Shown here in pieces: positions 18,042 through 25,730 of a stretch of DNA of 64,000 nucleotides. The DNA is from Hamadaea flava. Its GTDB lineage: Bacteria; Actinomycetota; Actinomycetes; Mycobacteriales; Micromonosporaceae. A program made the translations under genes and the position numbers. The notes under the pieces were generated by a model. The model was not told the origin of the DNA. It saw nothing but the letters and a program-made list of their open reading frames with translations, and did no database searches. The stretch's first letter is position 1, and every line of letters starts with the position of its first letter. The stretch lies in the NCBI RefSeq assembly GCF_024172085.1, contig NZ_JAMZDZ010000001.1, positions 7,378,001 through 7,442,000 of the forward strand, read 5' to 3'.

Positions 18042-19091
18042 ATGGGGCGTATCGAGGACATGCTCGCGCGGATCGGCGACCAGATCGACTGGGTCGACGC
18101 CGAACTGCTCAGGGACGGACTGTCCCCCCGGCTGGACGGGCTCACCGCCGCCCACGTACGCCATCTCGCCGAGCTGCAGCAGGACCTGCCGCCGCTGGTG
18201 GTGCAGCGCGCCACGATGCGCGTCGTAGACGGCGCCCACCGGCTCGCCGCCGCGCGCAGCCGTGGCCTGACCCGGCTGCCGATCGTCTACTTCGACGGCG
18301 CCGACGACGAGGCGTTCGTCATCGCCGTACGCCTCAACGTGGTGCACGGCAAGGCGCTGCGGCCGAGAGACCGATCCGCCGCCGTACGCCGCATCCTCGA
18401 CACCCACCCCGAATGGTCGGACCGGTGGATCGCCTCGGTCTGCGGCGTCGCCCCCCGCACCGTGGCGGCGCTGCGCCGGACCTCGGCCGACGACGGCCAC
18501 CGCCTGGCCACCCGGGTCGGCCGCGACGGCCGGCGTCATCCGCTGTCGGCCCAGGAGGGCCGTCAGTCGGCCGCGGAGATCATGCGCGAGGAACCCGGGA
18601 TCAGCCTGCGGCAGGTCGCCCGGCGGGCCGGCGTCTCCATCGGCACCGCCCTCGATGTACGCCGGCGCCTGCTGGCCCAGGACCCCGCCCTCACCCGAGA
18701 CCCCGCCCTCACCCGAGACCCTGCGGAACCCGGCGGCCGGCCCGGTGGGGCCACCCTGCGGGCGGTCCAGCGCTGGGGCAGCCCCGACGACGGCCAGCGC
18801 AGCGGGCCGACAGTACGCGACCAGCTGGAATGGCTGTCGCGCGAACCGTCGCTGCGCTACACCGACCGTGGTCGTGCGCTGCTCCGGCTCGTGACGATGA
18901 CGCTGGCGTTCCTCGACCCGGGCAGCCCGCTGGCAGGCGCCGTCGCCGGCCACTGCCGCCCGTCGCTGCAATCCGTCGCCCGGTCCTGCGCCCGCAGCTG
19001 GCTGGACCTGGCCGACCAGCTCGACGCCGCCGAGGAACTCGACGCCGCCACGGCCTCGCCGTCGGTCCCAGCTTCCGCGCAGGCGGCCTGA
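18042..19091 (+). CDS. StrR-like ParB-domain transcriptional regulator
   Basis: 349 residues; ATG with AGGAG about 11 bases upstream. The N-terminal half is a ParB/sulfiredoxin-like domain of the StrR kind (PLVVQR, VVDGAHRLAAARSRG, then an AFVIAVRLNVVHGKALRPRDR block), followed by a helix-turn-helix (PEWSDRWIASVCGVAPRTVA) and a second HTH-like stretch (ISLRQVARRAGVSIGTALDVR). StrR-family proteins activate antibiotic gene clusters as pathway regulators. No biosynthetic cluster is visible next to it, so its targets are probably elsewhere. An Asp-Pro-rich linker contains a short tandem repeat. Direct repeats upstream suggest SARP control. Confidence 0.85.
   Translation: MGRIEDMLARIGDQIDWVDAELLRDGLSPRLDGLTAAHVRHLAELQQDLPPLVVQRATMRVVDGAHRLAAARSRGLTRLPIVYFDGADDEAFVIAVRLNVVHGKALRPRDRSAAVRRILDTHPEWSDRWIASVCGVAPRTVAALRRTSADDGHRLATRVGRDGRRHPLSAQEGRQSAAEIMREEPGISLRQVARRAGVSIGTALDVRRRLLAQDPALTRDPALTRDPAEPGGRPGGATLRAVQRWGSPDDGQRSGPTVRDQLEWLSREPSLRYTDRGRALLRLVTMTLAFLDPGSPLAGAVAGHCRPSLQSVARSCARSWLDLADQLDAAEELDAATASPSVPASAQAA
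18681..18716 (+). repeat. two tandem 18-bp units inside the StrR-like gene
   Basis: Exact 18-base unit (GACCCCGCCCTCACCCGA) present twice, followed by a partial third copy. It encodes DPALTR twice and lies in a linker between domains, so copy-number change would keep the frame. Probably a slippage product. Confidence 0.8.
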
Positions 19092-19111
19092 GCGGGCGGG
19101 CAGCCCTCCGG

Positions 19112-20011
19112 TCACGCGGCCGAGCTGTCGTAGACGGCCTGGTACGTCCGGTCCACCGGGGCGTTCTGCAGGGTGAACGGGGTCCAGCTGGAACCGCGAT
19201 CGTGAATCCGGACGCAGTAGAGCCCGGTCCGCTTGTGGATGAAGTCGCTGTGCTCCAAGCCCGGCTCACCGCCCGTGCACTCCGCCGCGTTGTACTGCAG
19301 CCGGTGGTCGGCGTCCACGTTGACACCGGAGCTCTCCAAGGTGATGTCGTCCTCGAACGACGACGTCACCGTCCAGTCGGTGCCCATCGCCGACACCGGC
19401 AGCGTCGGCCGCCCGCCGCTGCCGGTGCCCAGGACCTCCAGCTCGCCGAAGAAGCCACTGCCCGGGTACATCTGGCGGCACTGCAGATAGAGCAGGGCGC
19501 AGAACCCGGCGTCGCGGGCGCCGTCATGCGGAGACGCCAGCGTGACGACATCCTCGACGTACAGGTAGGGCGGCCAGCCAGGGGTTCCCCGCTGGACGTT
19601 CAGCAACGCCGAGCGGATCACCAGGCCGCCCATCGAATGGGCCACCACATCCACCTTGCGGCCCTTGCTGGAATAGTTGTCGTAGATGACGTCGGCGAGC
19701 TGATGCGCCACCGTATGGATCGACGTGTTGCGGTTCCCGTCGTTCGGGAACGAGCACCGGGTGTCCCCGCCGTAGTACCCGAAGGTCATCAACTCTCCGG
19801 TCCAGCCGTTCGCGCGCAGGTGTGCGCCGACCGAGGACCACTGGCTGGTGCAGTCGTAGCCGCCGGAAGCGGCGAAGCCGTGCACGAAGATGATCGGGTT
19901 GTCCTTGGTGTCGCCGCGGGGCGGTCCGGCTTGAGCGGGCTCAGCGGCCAGGACCAGGCCGACCGTGGCGCTGAGCGTCAGGGACGCCAAGAGGGCGGCG
20001 ATGCGTCGCAT
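19112..20011 (-). CDS. secreted alpha/beta-hydrolase lipase
   Basis: 299 residues. ATG at 20011 has AGGAAAGG seven bases upstream and begins a signal peptide (RRIAALLASLTLSATVGLVLA, cut near AQA). The mature part starts with the oxyanion-hole strand IIFVHGFAASGG and has the nucleophile elbow AHSMGGLV; it fits the lipase class 2 / EstA-like family of secreted actinomycete lipases acting on acylglycerols or esters. A region with conserved Cys residues (DCTSQW, RCSF, FCALLYLQCRQ) suggests disulphides. It converges on the StrR-like gene with 20 bases between the stops. Substrate not predictable. Confidence 0.88.
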   Translation of the reverse strand: MRRIAALLASLTLSATVGLVLAAEPAQAGPPRGDTKDNPIIFVHGFAASGGYDCTSQWSSVGAHLRANGWTGELMTFGYYGGDTRCSFPNDGNRNTSIHTVAHQLADVIYDNYSSKGRKVDVVAHSMGGLVIRSALLNVQRGTPGWPPYLYVEDVVTLASPHDGARDAGFCALLYLQCRQMYPGSGFFGELEVLGTGSGGRPTLPVSAMGTDWTVTSSFEDDITLESSGVNVDADHRLQYNAAECTGGEPGLEHSDFIHKRTGLYCVRIHDRGSSWTPFTLQNAPVDRTYQAVYDSSAA

Positions 20012-20168
20012 CCGCGTACCTTTCCTAAAGAAGTCTGTCGATCCGGATCGCTCGACGATGCGACTGCCGACGGCTGCCGTCAAGGCGCGTGTTCAACCCA
20101 CGCCGGACCGAGGGCGCGTCCCTCGGGTGCTGAGACGTCGTCAGGTGAACGTTGTCCTAGGTCGCGGC

Positions 20169-20174
20169 TAGCAT
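20169..20174 (+). promoter_or_regulatory. -10 box TAGCAT, leaderless spacing
   Basis: TAGCAT, seven bases, then the GTG of the SUKH-like gene; no ribosome-binding site between. GTGAAC 18 bases upstream of the box may act as a weak -35. Confidence 0.45.
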
Positions 20175-20181
20175 TCCTCGC

Positions 20182-20730
20182 GTGCTGCTGGATCAGATTC
20201 GCAATGACTCCGACCTCGCGTACGCGTTGAGCTACGCGGCCGACTTCGACGTGTCGCGGACCTACGAGTTCGTGGAAGCCGTGCACCTGTCCTCCGGCGC
20301 CGCCCTGGAGCGCGTCGCCGGTGATGCCGCCGGCGGTGCGTTCTTCCTGGTCGGCGAGGGTGGCGAGGGCCGCCCCGTGCTGTACGCCGACTCCGAGGGC
20401 TCGGCCGGGCTCGTCGGCTGGAACCTGCGCTCGGTCGTCGAGGCGGTCGTTTTGCTGCCCTATTGGCACGACCTGCTGGGCAGCGGCGCTGCCAGCCTGG
20501 CGGAGCTGCGCCAGACGGCGGCCTCGTTGGTGGGGGAGTACGCCGAGATCACCGCGGACGACCCGGATCAGCTGGTCCAGCAGCGGGTCGCGATCGAGAG
20601 GCTGGGCCTGCCCTGGAGCGAGGATCCCCTGGCTGCCCTGTACGCGGCGATGACCGCGACCAGCCCCGACTTCGTCCTCTTCAACAGCGAGGAGGGGAAT
20701 CCCTACGAGCTGCTGGGGCCGATTGCATGA
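20182..20730 (+). CDS. SMI1/KNR4 (SUKH)-like protein
   Basis: 182 residues, cytoplasmic, acidic. The stretch GGAFFLVGEGGEGRPVLYAD followed by SEGSAGLVGW and VVLLPYWHDLL fits the SUKH fold family. In bacteria such proteins often act as immunity proteins against polymorphic toxins, but many are stand-alone genes of unknown use. No toxin gene is adjacent; the RHS gene is 16 kb away. The GTG start is supported by a -10 box seven bases upstream (leaderless). Family assignment is moderate, from motif resemblance. Confidence 0.6.
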   Translation: MLLDQIRNDSDLAYALSYAADFDVSRTYEFVEAVHLSSGAALERVAGDAAGGAFFLVGEGGEGRPVLYADSEGSAGLVGWNLRSVVEAVVLLPYWHDLLGSGAASLAELRQTAASLVGEYAEITADDPDQLVQQRVAIERLGLPWSEDPLAALYAAMTATSPDFVLFNSEEGNPYELLGPIA

Positions 20731-20808
20731 TCGGGGTCGAATCCACGATGACATGATCATGGGCACCGACGACCGACGGAGCTTTCCTCACCCCGAGAGG
20801 CGTCCACC

Positions 20809-21789
20809 ATGTCCACGGCAGCCCCCGGCCTGCACCACGACCTGCCCTTCGACCCGGCCTACGGGCACACCCTCGACACCTTGCTCGCCATCGGCCCACC
20901 CTCGGACGAGCCCGCTGACTTCGACGACTTCTGGGCCACGCGCTATCGGCGGGCCCTCGCCGTCGACGTCGCACCGGCGCTCGGGCCCGCGAGCCGCGTC
21001 GGCGGGCACCTGATCCAGCCGATCCACTACACCTCGACCGATGGCGTACGCGTCGGTGGCTGGCTGACCGCACCGGCCGACGGCCCGATCGTCCGGGGAG
21101 CCGTCTACCTGCACGGATACGGTGGACGCGCCGAACCCGAACCGGACCTGCTACCACCAGGCACCGCGGCGATCTGGCCCTGCGCCCGAGGACTGGGCAC
21201 CGAAAGCCGGCTGCCCGGCGTCGCCGACAACGGGGCCGGGCATGTGTTGCACGGCATCGACACCGCCGAGACCTACATCCACGGCGGCTGCGTGGCCGAC
21301 GTCTGGTGCGCCGCCACGGCGCTGACACGGGTGCATCCGAAGGCCGCGCAGCGGCTGGCGTACGTCGGCGACAGTTTCGGCGGCGGCATCGGAGCCATGG
21401 CCGTCGCCTTCGACGACCGCTTCGACGCCGTGATGCTCGGCGTGCCCAGTTTCGGCCACCACCCGCTCCGGCTGACCCTGCCCTGCACCGGCAGCGGAGA
21501 CGCCGTACGCCGGTATCACCACCACCATCCCGAGGTCATCGAGGTTCTGCGCTATTTCGACGCCGCGACCGCGGCCAAACGCGTACGCCATCCGGCGCAC
21601 GTGGCGGCCGCGCTGTTCGATCCGCACGTCCCACCGCCGGGACAGTTCGCCGTCTACAACGCGCTACCCGGTCCGAAGACCCTGCACGTGCTCACCGCAG
21701 GGCATTTCGACCACCCCGGCGCCGTCACGGAGCGGTCAGCCCTTCAGGCCGCTCGAAAGGAGTTCCAGTCAGCGCACGCCTCGGACTGA
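20809..21789 (+). CDS. acetyl xylan esterase / cephalosporin-C deacetylase family hydrolase
   Basis: 326 residues, no signal peptide; ATG with GAGAGG about nine bases upstream. AXE1-family alpha/beta hydrolase: N-terminal cap (DFDDFWATRYRRAL), oxyanion HGYGGR, nucleophile elbow GDSFGGG, acid residue in FDPHVPPPGQFAVYNAL and catalytic His in AGHFDH. The family removes acetyl groups from xylo-oligosaccharides and related acetylated compounds. GPCARGLG-like variant (WPCARGLGTES) matches the family's substrate loop. Intracellular deacetylase is the best call; true substrate unknown. Confidence 0.88.
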   Translation: MSTAAPGLHHDLPFDPAYGHTLDTLLAIGPPSDEPADFDDFWATRYRRALAVDVAPALGPASRVGGHLIQPIHYTSTDGVRVGGWLTAPADGPIVRGAVYLHGYGGRAEPEPDLLPPGTAAIWPCARGLGTESRLPGVADNGAGHVLHGIDTAETYIHGGCVADVWCAATALTRVHPKAAQRLAYVGDSFGGGIGAMAVAFDDRFDAVMLGVPSFGHHPLRLTLPCTGSGDAVRRYHHHHPEVIEVLRYFDAATAAKRVRHPAHVAAALFDPHVPPPGQFAVYNALPGPKTLHVLTAGHFDHPGAVTERSALQAARKEFQSAHASD

Positions 21790-21861
21790 GCTGCGAGCTG
21801 TGCGAGGCGAATCGAGTATGTCGGAGCCAGCGGCCTGCCGATTCCGGGGGGCCATTCGTGC

Positions 21862-21890
21862 TCAACCTTTTGCGGGTTGGGTCGCGTTAC
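21862..21890 (+). promoter_or_regulatory. candidate ECF-type promoter for the SigE-family sigma gene
   Basis: CAACC (21862-21866) resembles the AAC core of ECF -35 elements, and CGTT (21884-21887) lies about 17 bases downstream at the -10 position. A start 8-11 bases later falls on the GTG at 21898. Auto-regulation is typical for this sigma group; here it is inferred. Confidence 0.35.
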
Positions 21891-21897
21891 AGATGTC

Positions 21898-22401
21898 GTG
21901 AGGTCTGACGACGGTTTCCGGGAGTTCGTGGCGGCATCCTCCCCCGCGCTGTCGAGGGCGGCGTACCTGTTGACCGGCGATCACCAGCTGGCCGAGGATC
22001 TGCTGCAATCGGCGTTGGCGAGCACCTACCGCCATTGGCGGCGTGTCCGCGACGGCAACCCGGCGGCGTACGTCCGTCAGGCGATGCACCGCGAGCAGAT
22101 CTCTTGGTGGCGGCGTCGCCGCCTGACGGAGCAGCTGTCGGGTGAGCCGGTGGACCGCATGGGCGGCGGCGATCTCGCGGCCGACGCGGTGAACCGGATC
22201 ACCCTGGTGCAGGCGCTCGCCCAATTGCCGCCGCGGCAGCGCGCCGTGATCGTGCTGCGGTTCTACGACGATCTCACCGAGGCAGAGACGGCCCGGGTGC
22301 TGGGCTGCGCTGTCGGCACCGTCAAACGACAGGCCCACGACGCCCTCGCGCGGCTGCGTACGCTGCTGCCGGCCGGGCTCCAGCCGGAGGTGTCCGCATG
22401 A
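21898..22401 (+). CDS. SigE-family ECF RNA polymerase sigma factor
   Basis: 167 residues. Region 2 (FVAASSPALSRAAYLLTGD, LAEDLLQSALASTYRHW) and region 4 (LPPRQRAVIVLRFYDDLTEAE, then a GTVKRQAHDALARL recognition helix) are complete and short, as in the actinobacterial SigE group. GTG at 21898 is preferred over TTG at 21877: neither has a ribosome-binding site, but a promoter-like pair upstream puts the transcript start on the GTG. The stop overlaps the next gene by four bases, so a membrane protein is its coupled partner, the usual place of an anti-sigma or sensor. Confidence 0.9.
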   Translation: MRSDDGFREFVAASSPALSRAAYLLTGDHQLAEDLLQSALASTYRHWRRVRDGNPAAYVRQAMHREQISWWRRRRLTEQLSGEPVDRMGGGDLAADAVNRITLVQALAQLPPRQRAVIVLRFYDDLTEAETARVLGCAVGTVKRQAHDALARLRTLLPAGLQPEVSA

Positions 22402-23717
22402 TCCCCGACCTGCGTACCGCGTTGCACGCCGAGGCCGATGCGGTCCCCGCGTACTCGGTCTACGAGCGCGCCGTCCGGACCGCTCGGCGGCGACGGCGTA
22501 CAAGATGGGCCTTGTCTGCGGCCGCAGCCGTCGTCGTGACCCTGGTCGCGCTGTCCGGGGTCACGGGGGTGATGCTCGCCGACCCGCCGCCGACCGGGAC
22601 GGCCGGAACCCGGCCGTCGGTTCCCGACCGGCTGGCGTTCCCGCCCGCCTTCTGGCCGAGCGTCACCGGCAGCCCTCCGGGAACGGCGTCGGTGCTGTTC
22701 GGCGGCACCGGATTCGCCGTCGACCGACCGTTGAGGCTCCTGGACAACGAGGGCGACCTCGCCGTCGTCGGCGCCACCTCCGACGTCTACCGGGTGATGC
22801 GCGTCGGATACGAGGGGCATGCCGGAGAAGACGCGCTGATCTCCCCGGACGGAAACCGGCTCGCGCTGTCGTCCGGCTTCGGGGGCTACGCGGGCATTCT
22901 GGACTTGACCACCGGCACGACGACTCGCCTGGCCGCCTTCACCGGCCGCGACTACGTGACGCCGATGGCCTGGGCCCCGGACGGCCGTACGCTGGCGGTC
23001 CGGGTGGTCGGCGGCGGAAGCGTCCAGGTCGGACTCGTCGACGTCCCCGACGGATCGTTTCGTAAAGCGAGCTGGGCGGACGGCTCCGCCACCGTGCCCG
23101 GGTTCGAGGTGGCGTTCTCCCCGGACGGCAAGCTCTGGGCCTACGCCACGCGTGGCGAGATCGTCGTGAGCCGCCCCGACCTGACCATCCTCGGCCGGAT
23201 CAGCCTGCCGCCCCAGACCTGGCTCGCGGGCAAGGGCGCCTGGACCGCAGACGGCCAGCTCATGACGATGTCGCTGATCGACGGGCGGTGGCGGCTGCAG
23301 GCCGTCGACGTGACATCGGTCGTGCCGACCGCGCCGAAGGCGTCCGGCCAGGTGTGGCCGATCGGTGGCGACGAGCTGACAGCGGTGCGCCTGCTCGGGT
23401 GGAGCGGCGGGCAGCCGGTGGTCGCGGTCTACGAGCGGGAGCCGGGCAACAAGGCCGGCCCGCCCGTCACCTACTACCAGGCCGTGCGGACCGTCGCGGT
23501 CTGGCGGCTGACCAGCTCCGGCCACGATGTCATGCTCACCGCCCCACGCGATGCGCAGTCCATCGACATCTCCGACGCTGCGATCATCGGCGGCGAGACG
23601 CGGCCGGGCAGCCCGCCCCGGTTCGGAGTCCTGACCATCGGGCCCGTTGCCCTGCTGGCGATCGCCGTGGTGGCAGGCGGCTGGCTGCTACGCCGGTCAC
23701 GCCGCTCGCGCCGATGA
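22398..23717 (+). CDS. membrane-anchored WD40/TolB-like propeller protein, sigma partner
   Basis: 439 residues; ATGA overlap with the sigma gene. Cytoplasmic basic segment (1-35), one TM helix (about 36-58, WALSAAAAVVVTLVALSGV), a large extracytoplasmic domain with propeller blades (ALISPDGNRLALSSG, PMAWAPDGRTLAVRV, VAFSPDGKLWAYATRG) and a second TM helix near the end (VALLAIAVVAGGWLL) with an RRSRRSRR tail. In related gene pairs the short N-terminal cytoplasmic part is thought to hold the sigma factor. No zinc-finger anti-sigma motif is present. Role as sensor/anti-sigma is inferred from the coupling. Confidence 0.75.
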   Translation: MIPDLRTALHAEADAVPAYSVYERAVRTARRRRRTRWALSAAAAVVVTLVALSGVTGVMLADPPPTGTAGTRPSVPDRLAFPPAFWPSVTGSPPGTASVLFGGTGFAVDRPLRLLDNEGDLAVVGATSDVYRVMRVGYEGHAGEDALISPDGNRLALSSGFGGYAGILDLTTGTTTRLAAFTGRDYVTPMAWAPDGRTLAVRVVGGGSVQVGLVDVPDGSFRKASWADGSATVPGFEVAFSPDGKLWAYATRGEIVVSRPDLTILGRISLPPQTWLAGKGAWTADGQLMTMSLIDGRWRLQAVDVTSVVPTAPKASGQVWPIGGDELTAVRLLGWSGGQPVVAVYEREPGNKAGPPVTYYQAVRTVAVWRLTSSGHDVMLTAPRDAQSIDISDAAIIGGETRPGSPPRFGVLTIGPVALLAIAVVAGGWLLRRSRRSRR

Positions 23718-23925
23718 GGGGCACCTCTTCGGCCGCTGCCCGCAGTAGCCTGCTCGCCGAGCGCTCGCCGCGCTGGATGGACGCATGGGTGGGCACTCCG
23801 GGCTGACTGGCCAGGGCATGTGCCGGGCGAGCCACTCGCCCGCACGGTGGCCTTCATGCCGGGCCGGACGATTGTCGACGGCGAGCCTTACCCGGCGGTA
23901 GTCCGACGCGCTGCGTCCGGCGTCG

Positions 23926-25449
23926 TCATCGCGGTTCGCCGAACCAGACGCTGAGCGCAGCGCGCAACGCGAGTGCGGCTGCCTCGGCGGGTTCGTCGAT
24001 GCTTGCGGCCCAGGCGATCTGCGCATCCGGGCGGATCAGGAGCGCGTCCGCGGGCCGGTCGCCGGCGTTCGCGGTGTGGAGGTCGATCCGATGCCGCCAC
24101 TGGTGAGCGATCTCGCGCAGTTCTGCTCTGTCGGCCAGGTCGAGCAGGACCGGCCGGGCAGTGTGCATGAGTTCCGCCACGCTCGTCGTGCCATCGCCGG
24201 TCTGCAGGGTGAGGTCGGGCGCGAACGTGCCGGTCAAGGAGTTCTGGTCGCCGCCGGGCATCGGGTAACGGATGTCGGTGCCGGCGATCATGGCCGCCAC
24301 GCGGCGCCGGGCCGGCTCGTCGGCGAGCAGATCCTGGATGACCTCCCGGAGCGCATCCGCCGCCGGGTCGTATCCGCGTCGGAGTGCCACCTGAGCGCGG
24401 GTGTGCCGCAGCGTACGCACACCGGCGAGATGCCGTTCGCGGTGATATGTGTCCAGCAGCCCGGCCGGTGCCCAGCCCTGGACGTCGGCAGCCAGTTTCC
24501 AGGCGAGGTTGACGGTGTCGAGCAGGCCGGCGTTGAGCGCCACGCCGGTGGCCGGGAACACATGGGCGGCGTCGCCGGCCAGCAGGATCCGCCCGGCGCG
24601 ATACGTCTCGGCCTGCCGGGCCTGGAACACGAAGCGTGACAGCCGACGCGGCTCCGTCAGCGGCAGCTCCCCGCCGAGTATTCGGCCGACACTCTCACTC
24701 AGCTCGCCGAGCGTCATAGGCACGTCGTCGGTCGGGTCGAGTTCGTCTTCGACGGTGGACAGGATCATGATCTCCGGGGTGAGCCAGCCGAACGCGACCA
24801 CACCACGATCTGTACGCGTGTAGCCCGCACTGATCCGGCCCAACCCGGGAGTCTCGATGTCACCGTTGTCGTGCCGGGTCACCGCGGCCGGGATGGCGAC
24901 CTGGCCGAGCCGATTCACGTCAGGGTAGGTGATCCCGGGGAACGCGATGCCGGCCAGGTCGCGGACGCTGCTGTAGGCGCCGTCGCAGCCGACGAGGTAC
25001 GACGCCCGCAGCTGGGACTGCCCGTCCGGACCGCGTACGTCGACGACGACCCCGGTGTCGTCCTGAGCGACCCCGACCACTTCGCAGCCCCGGCGGATGT
25101 CGGCTCCCAGCTCGCGGGCGCGATCGTAGAGCAGCCGTTCCAGTCGCGGTTGGGGCACTTGCAGGGCGGACAACGGCGGATCGTCCAGTCCGGTGAGGTC
25201 GAGATGGACGCCGCCGAACGGGTAGCGGGGGGCCGGATGTGGATCGGTGCTCGCCGCCTCGAATCGCTCCAGCAGACCCCGATAGCGCAACAGCTGGAGG
25301 ATCTGGCCGCTCAGCCCGTTGGCCTTCGGGACATCCCGGGGGTGTCGATGCCGTTCCAGGACCAGCGGCCGTACGCCGGCGAGGCGCAGTTCGGCCGCCA
25401 GCATCAGGCCGGTCGGGCCGGCGCCCACGACGATGACATCGGCATCCAC
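23926..25449 (-). CDS. FAD-dependent aromatic-ring monooxygenase
   Basis: 507 residues; GTG at 25449 with GGAG about ten bases upstream. Class A flavoprotein hydroxylase: Rossmann motif VVGAGPTGLMLAAELRL (residues 6-22), the DG motif VGCDGAYSSVR (about 160) and the GD motif LLAGDAAHVFPATG (about 285). The C-terminal ~120 residues form the thioredoxin-like tail seen in the PheA/TfdB and polyketide hydroxylase branch. Uses NAD(P)H and O2 to hydroxylate a phenol or polyketide. It stands alone, with 281 bases upstream that hold no gene; a CAGGTC-TAT-CAGGTC repeat (about 25585-25600) in that gap may be an operator. Confidence 0.9.
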   Translation of the reverse strand: MDADVIVVGAGPTGLMLAAELRLAGVRPLVLERHRHPRDVPKANGLSGQILQLLRYRGLLERFEAASTDPHPAPRYPFGGVHLDLTGLDDPPLSALQVPQPRLERLLYDRARELGADIRRGCEVVGVAQDDTGVVVDVRGPDGQSQLRASYLVGCDGAYSSVRDLAGIAFPGITYPDVNRLGQVAIPAAVTRHDNGDIETPGLGRISAGYTRTDRGVVAFGWLTPEIMILSTVEDELDPTDDVPMTLGELSESVGRILGGELPLTEPRRLSRFVFQARQAETYRAGRILLAGDAAHVFPATGVALNAGLLDTVNLAWKLAADVQGWAPAGLLDTYHRERHLAGVRTLRHTRAQVALRRGYDPAADALREVIQDLLADEPARRRVAAMIAGTDIRYPMPGGDQNSLTGTFAPDLTLQTGDGTTSVAELMHTARPVLLDLADRAELREIAHQWRHRIDLHTANAGDRPADALLIRPDAQIAWAASIDEPAEAAALALRAALSVWFGEPR

Positions 25450-25730
25450 TTCGTTGCTCCGTTCACGTGGGGTGGCTTGTCGCAGGCCAGCCTGCCGCGC
25501 GGAGCGCCGGAAGATCAACAGCTGTCTTCGCACCGCCGCATAACACTGCGCTTATGGATGGGGCGACCGGATCACGTCGTGCGCAGGACCTGATAGACCT
25601 GACTGCTCGCGTCCACCGCCGTCACCTCGCTGTCGCCTCTCCTTGCCTGGACGGTAGGCGGGATCAGGTGGTCTGGAATCGGCACAAGTACCCATGCCCA
25701 CCGGCTCAGACAGCGTAGCCACCGGGGCAG

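Noticed and set aside
20182-20730. SUKH-like gene as the immunity partner of the RHS protein
   Set aside because: It is 16 kb away with its own promoter; immunity genes normally follow their toxin directly.
10737-25449. Secondary-metabolite gene cluster
   Set aside because: SARP and StrR-like regulators and one monooxygenase are present, but no PKS, NRPS, terpene or RiPP core enzyme.
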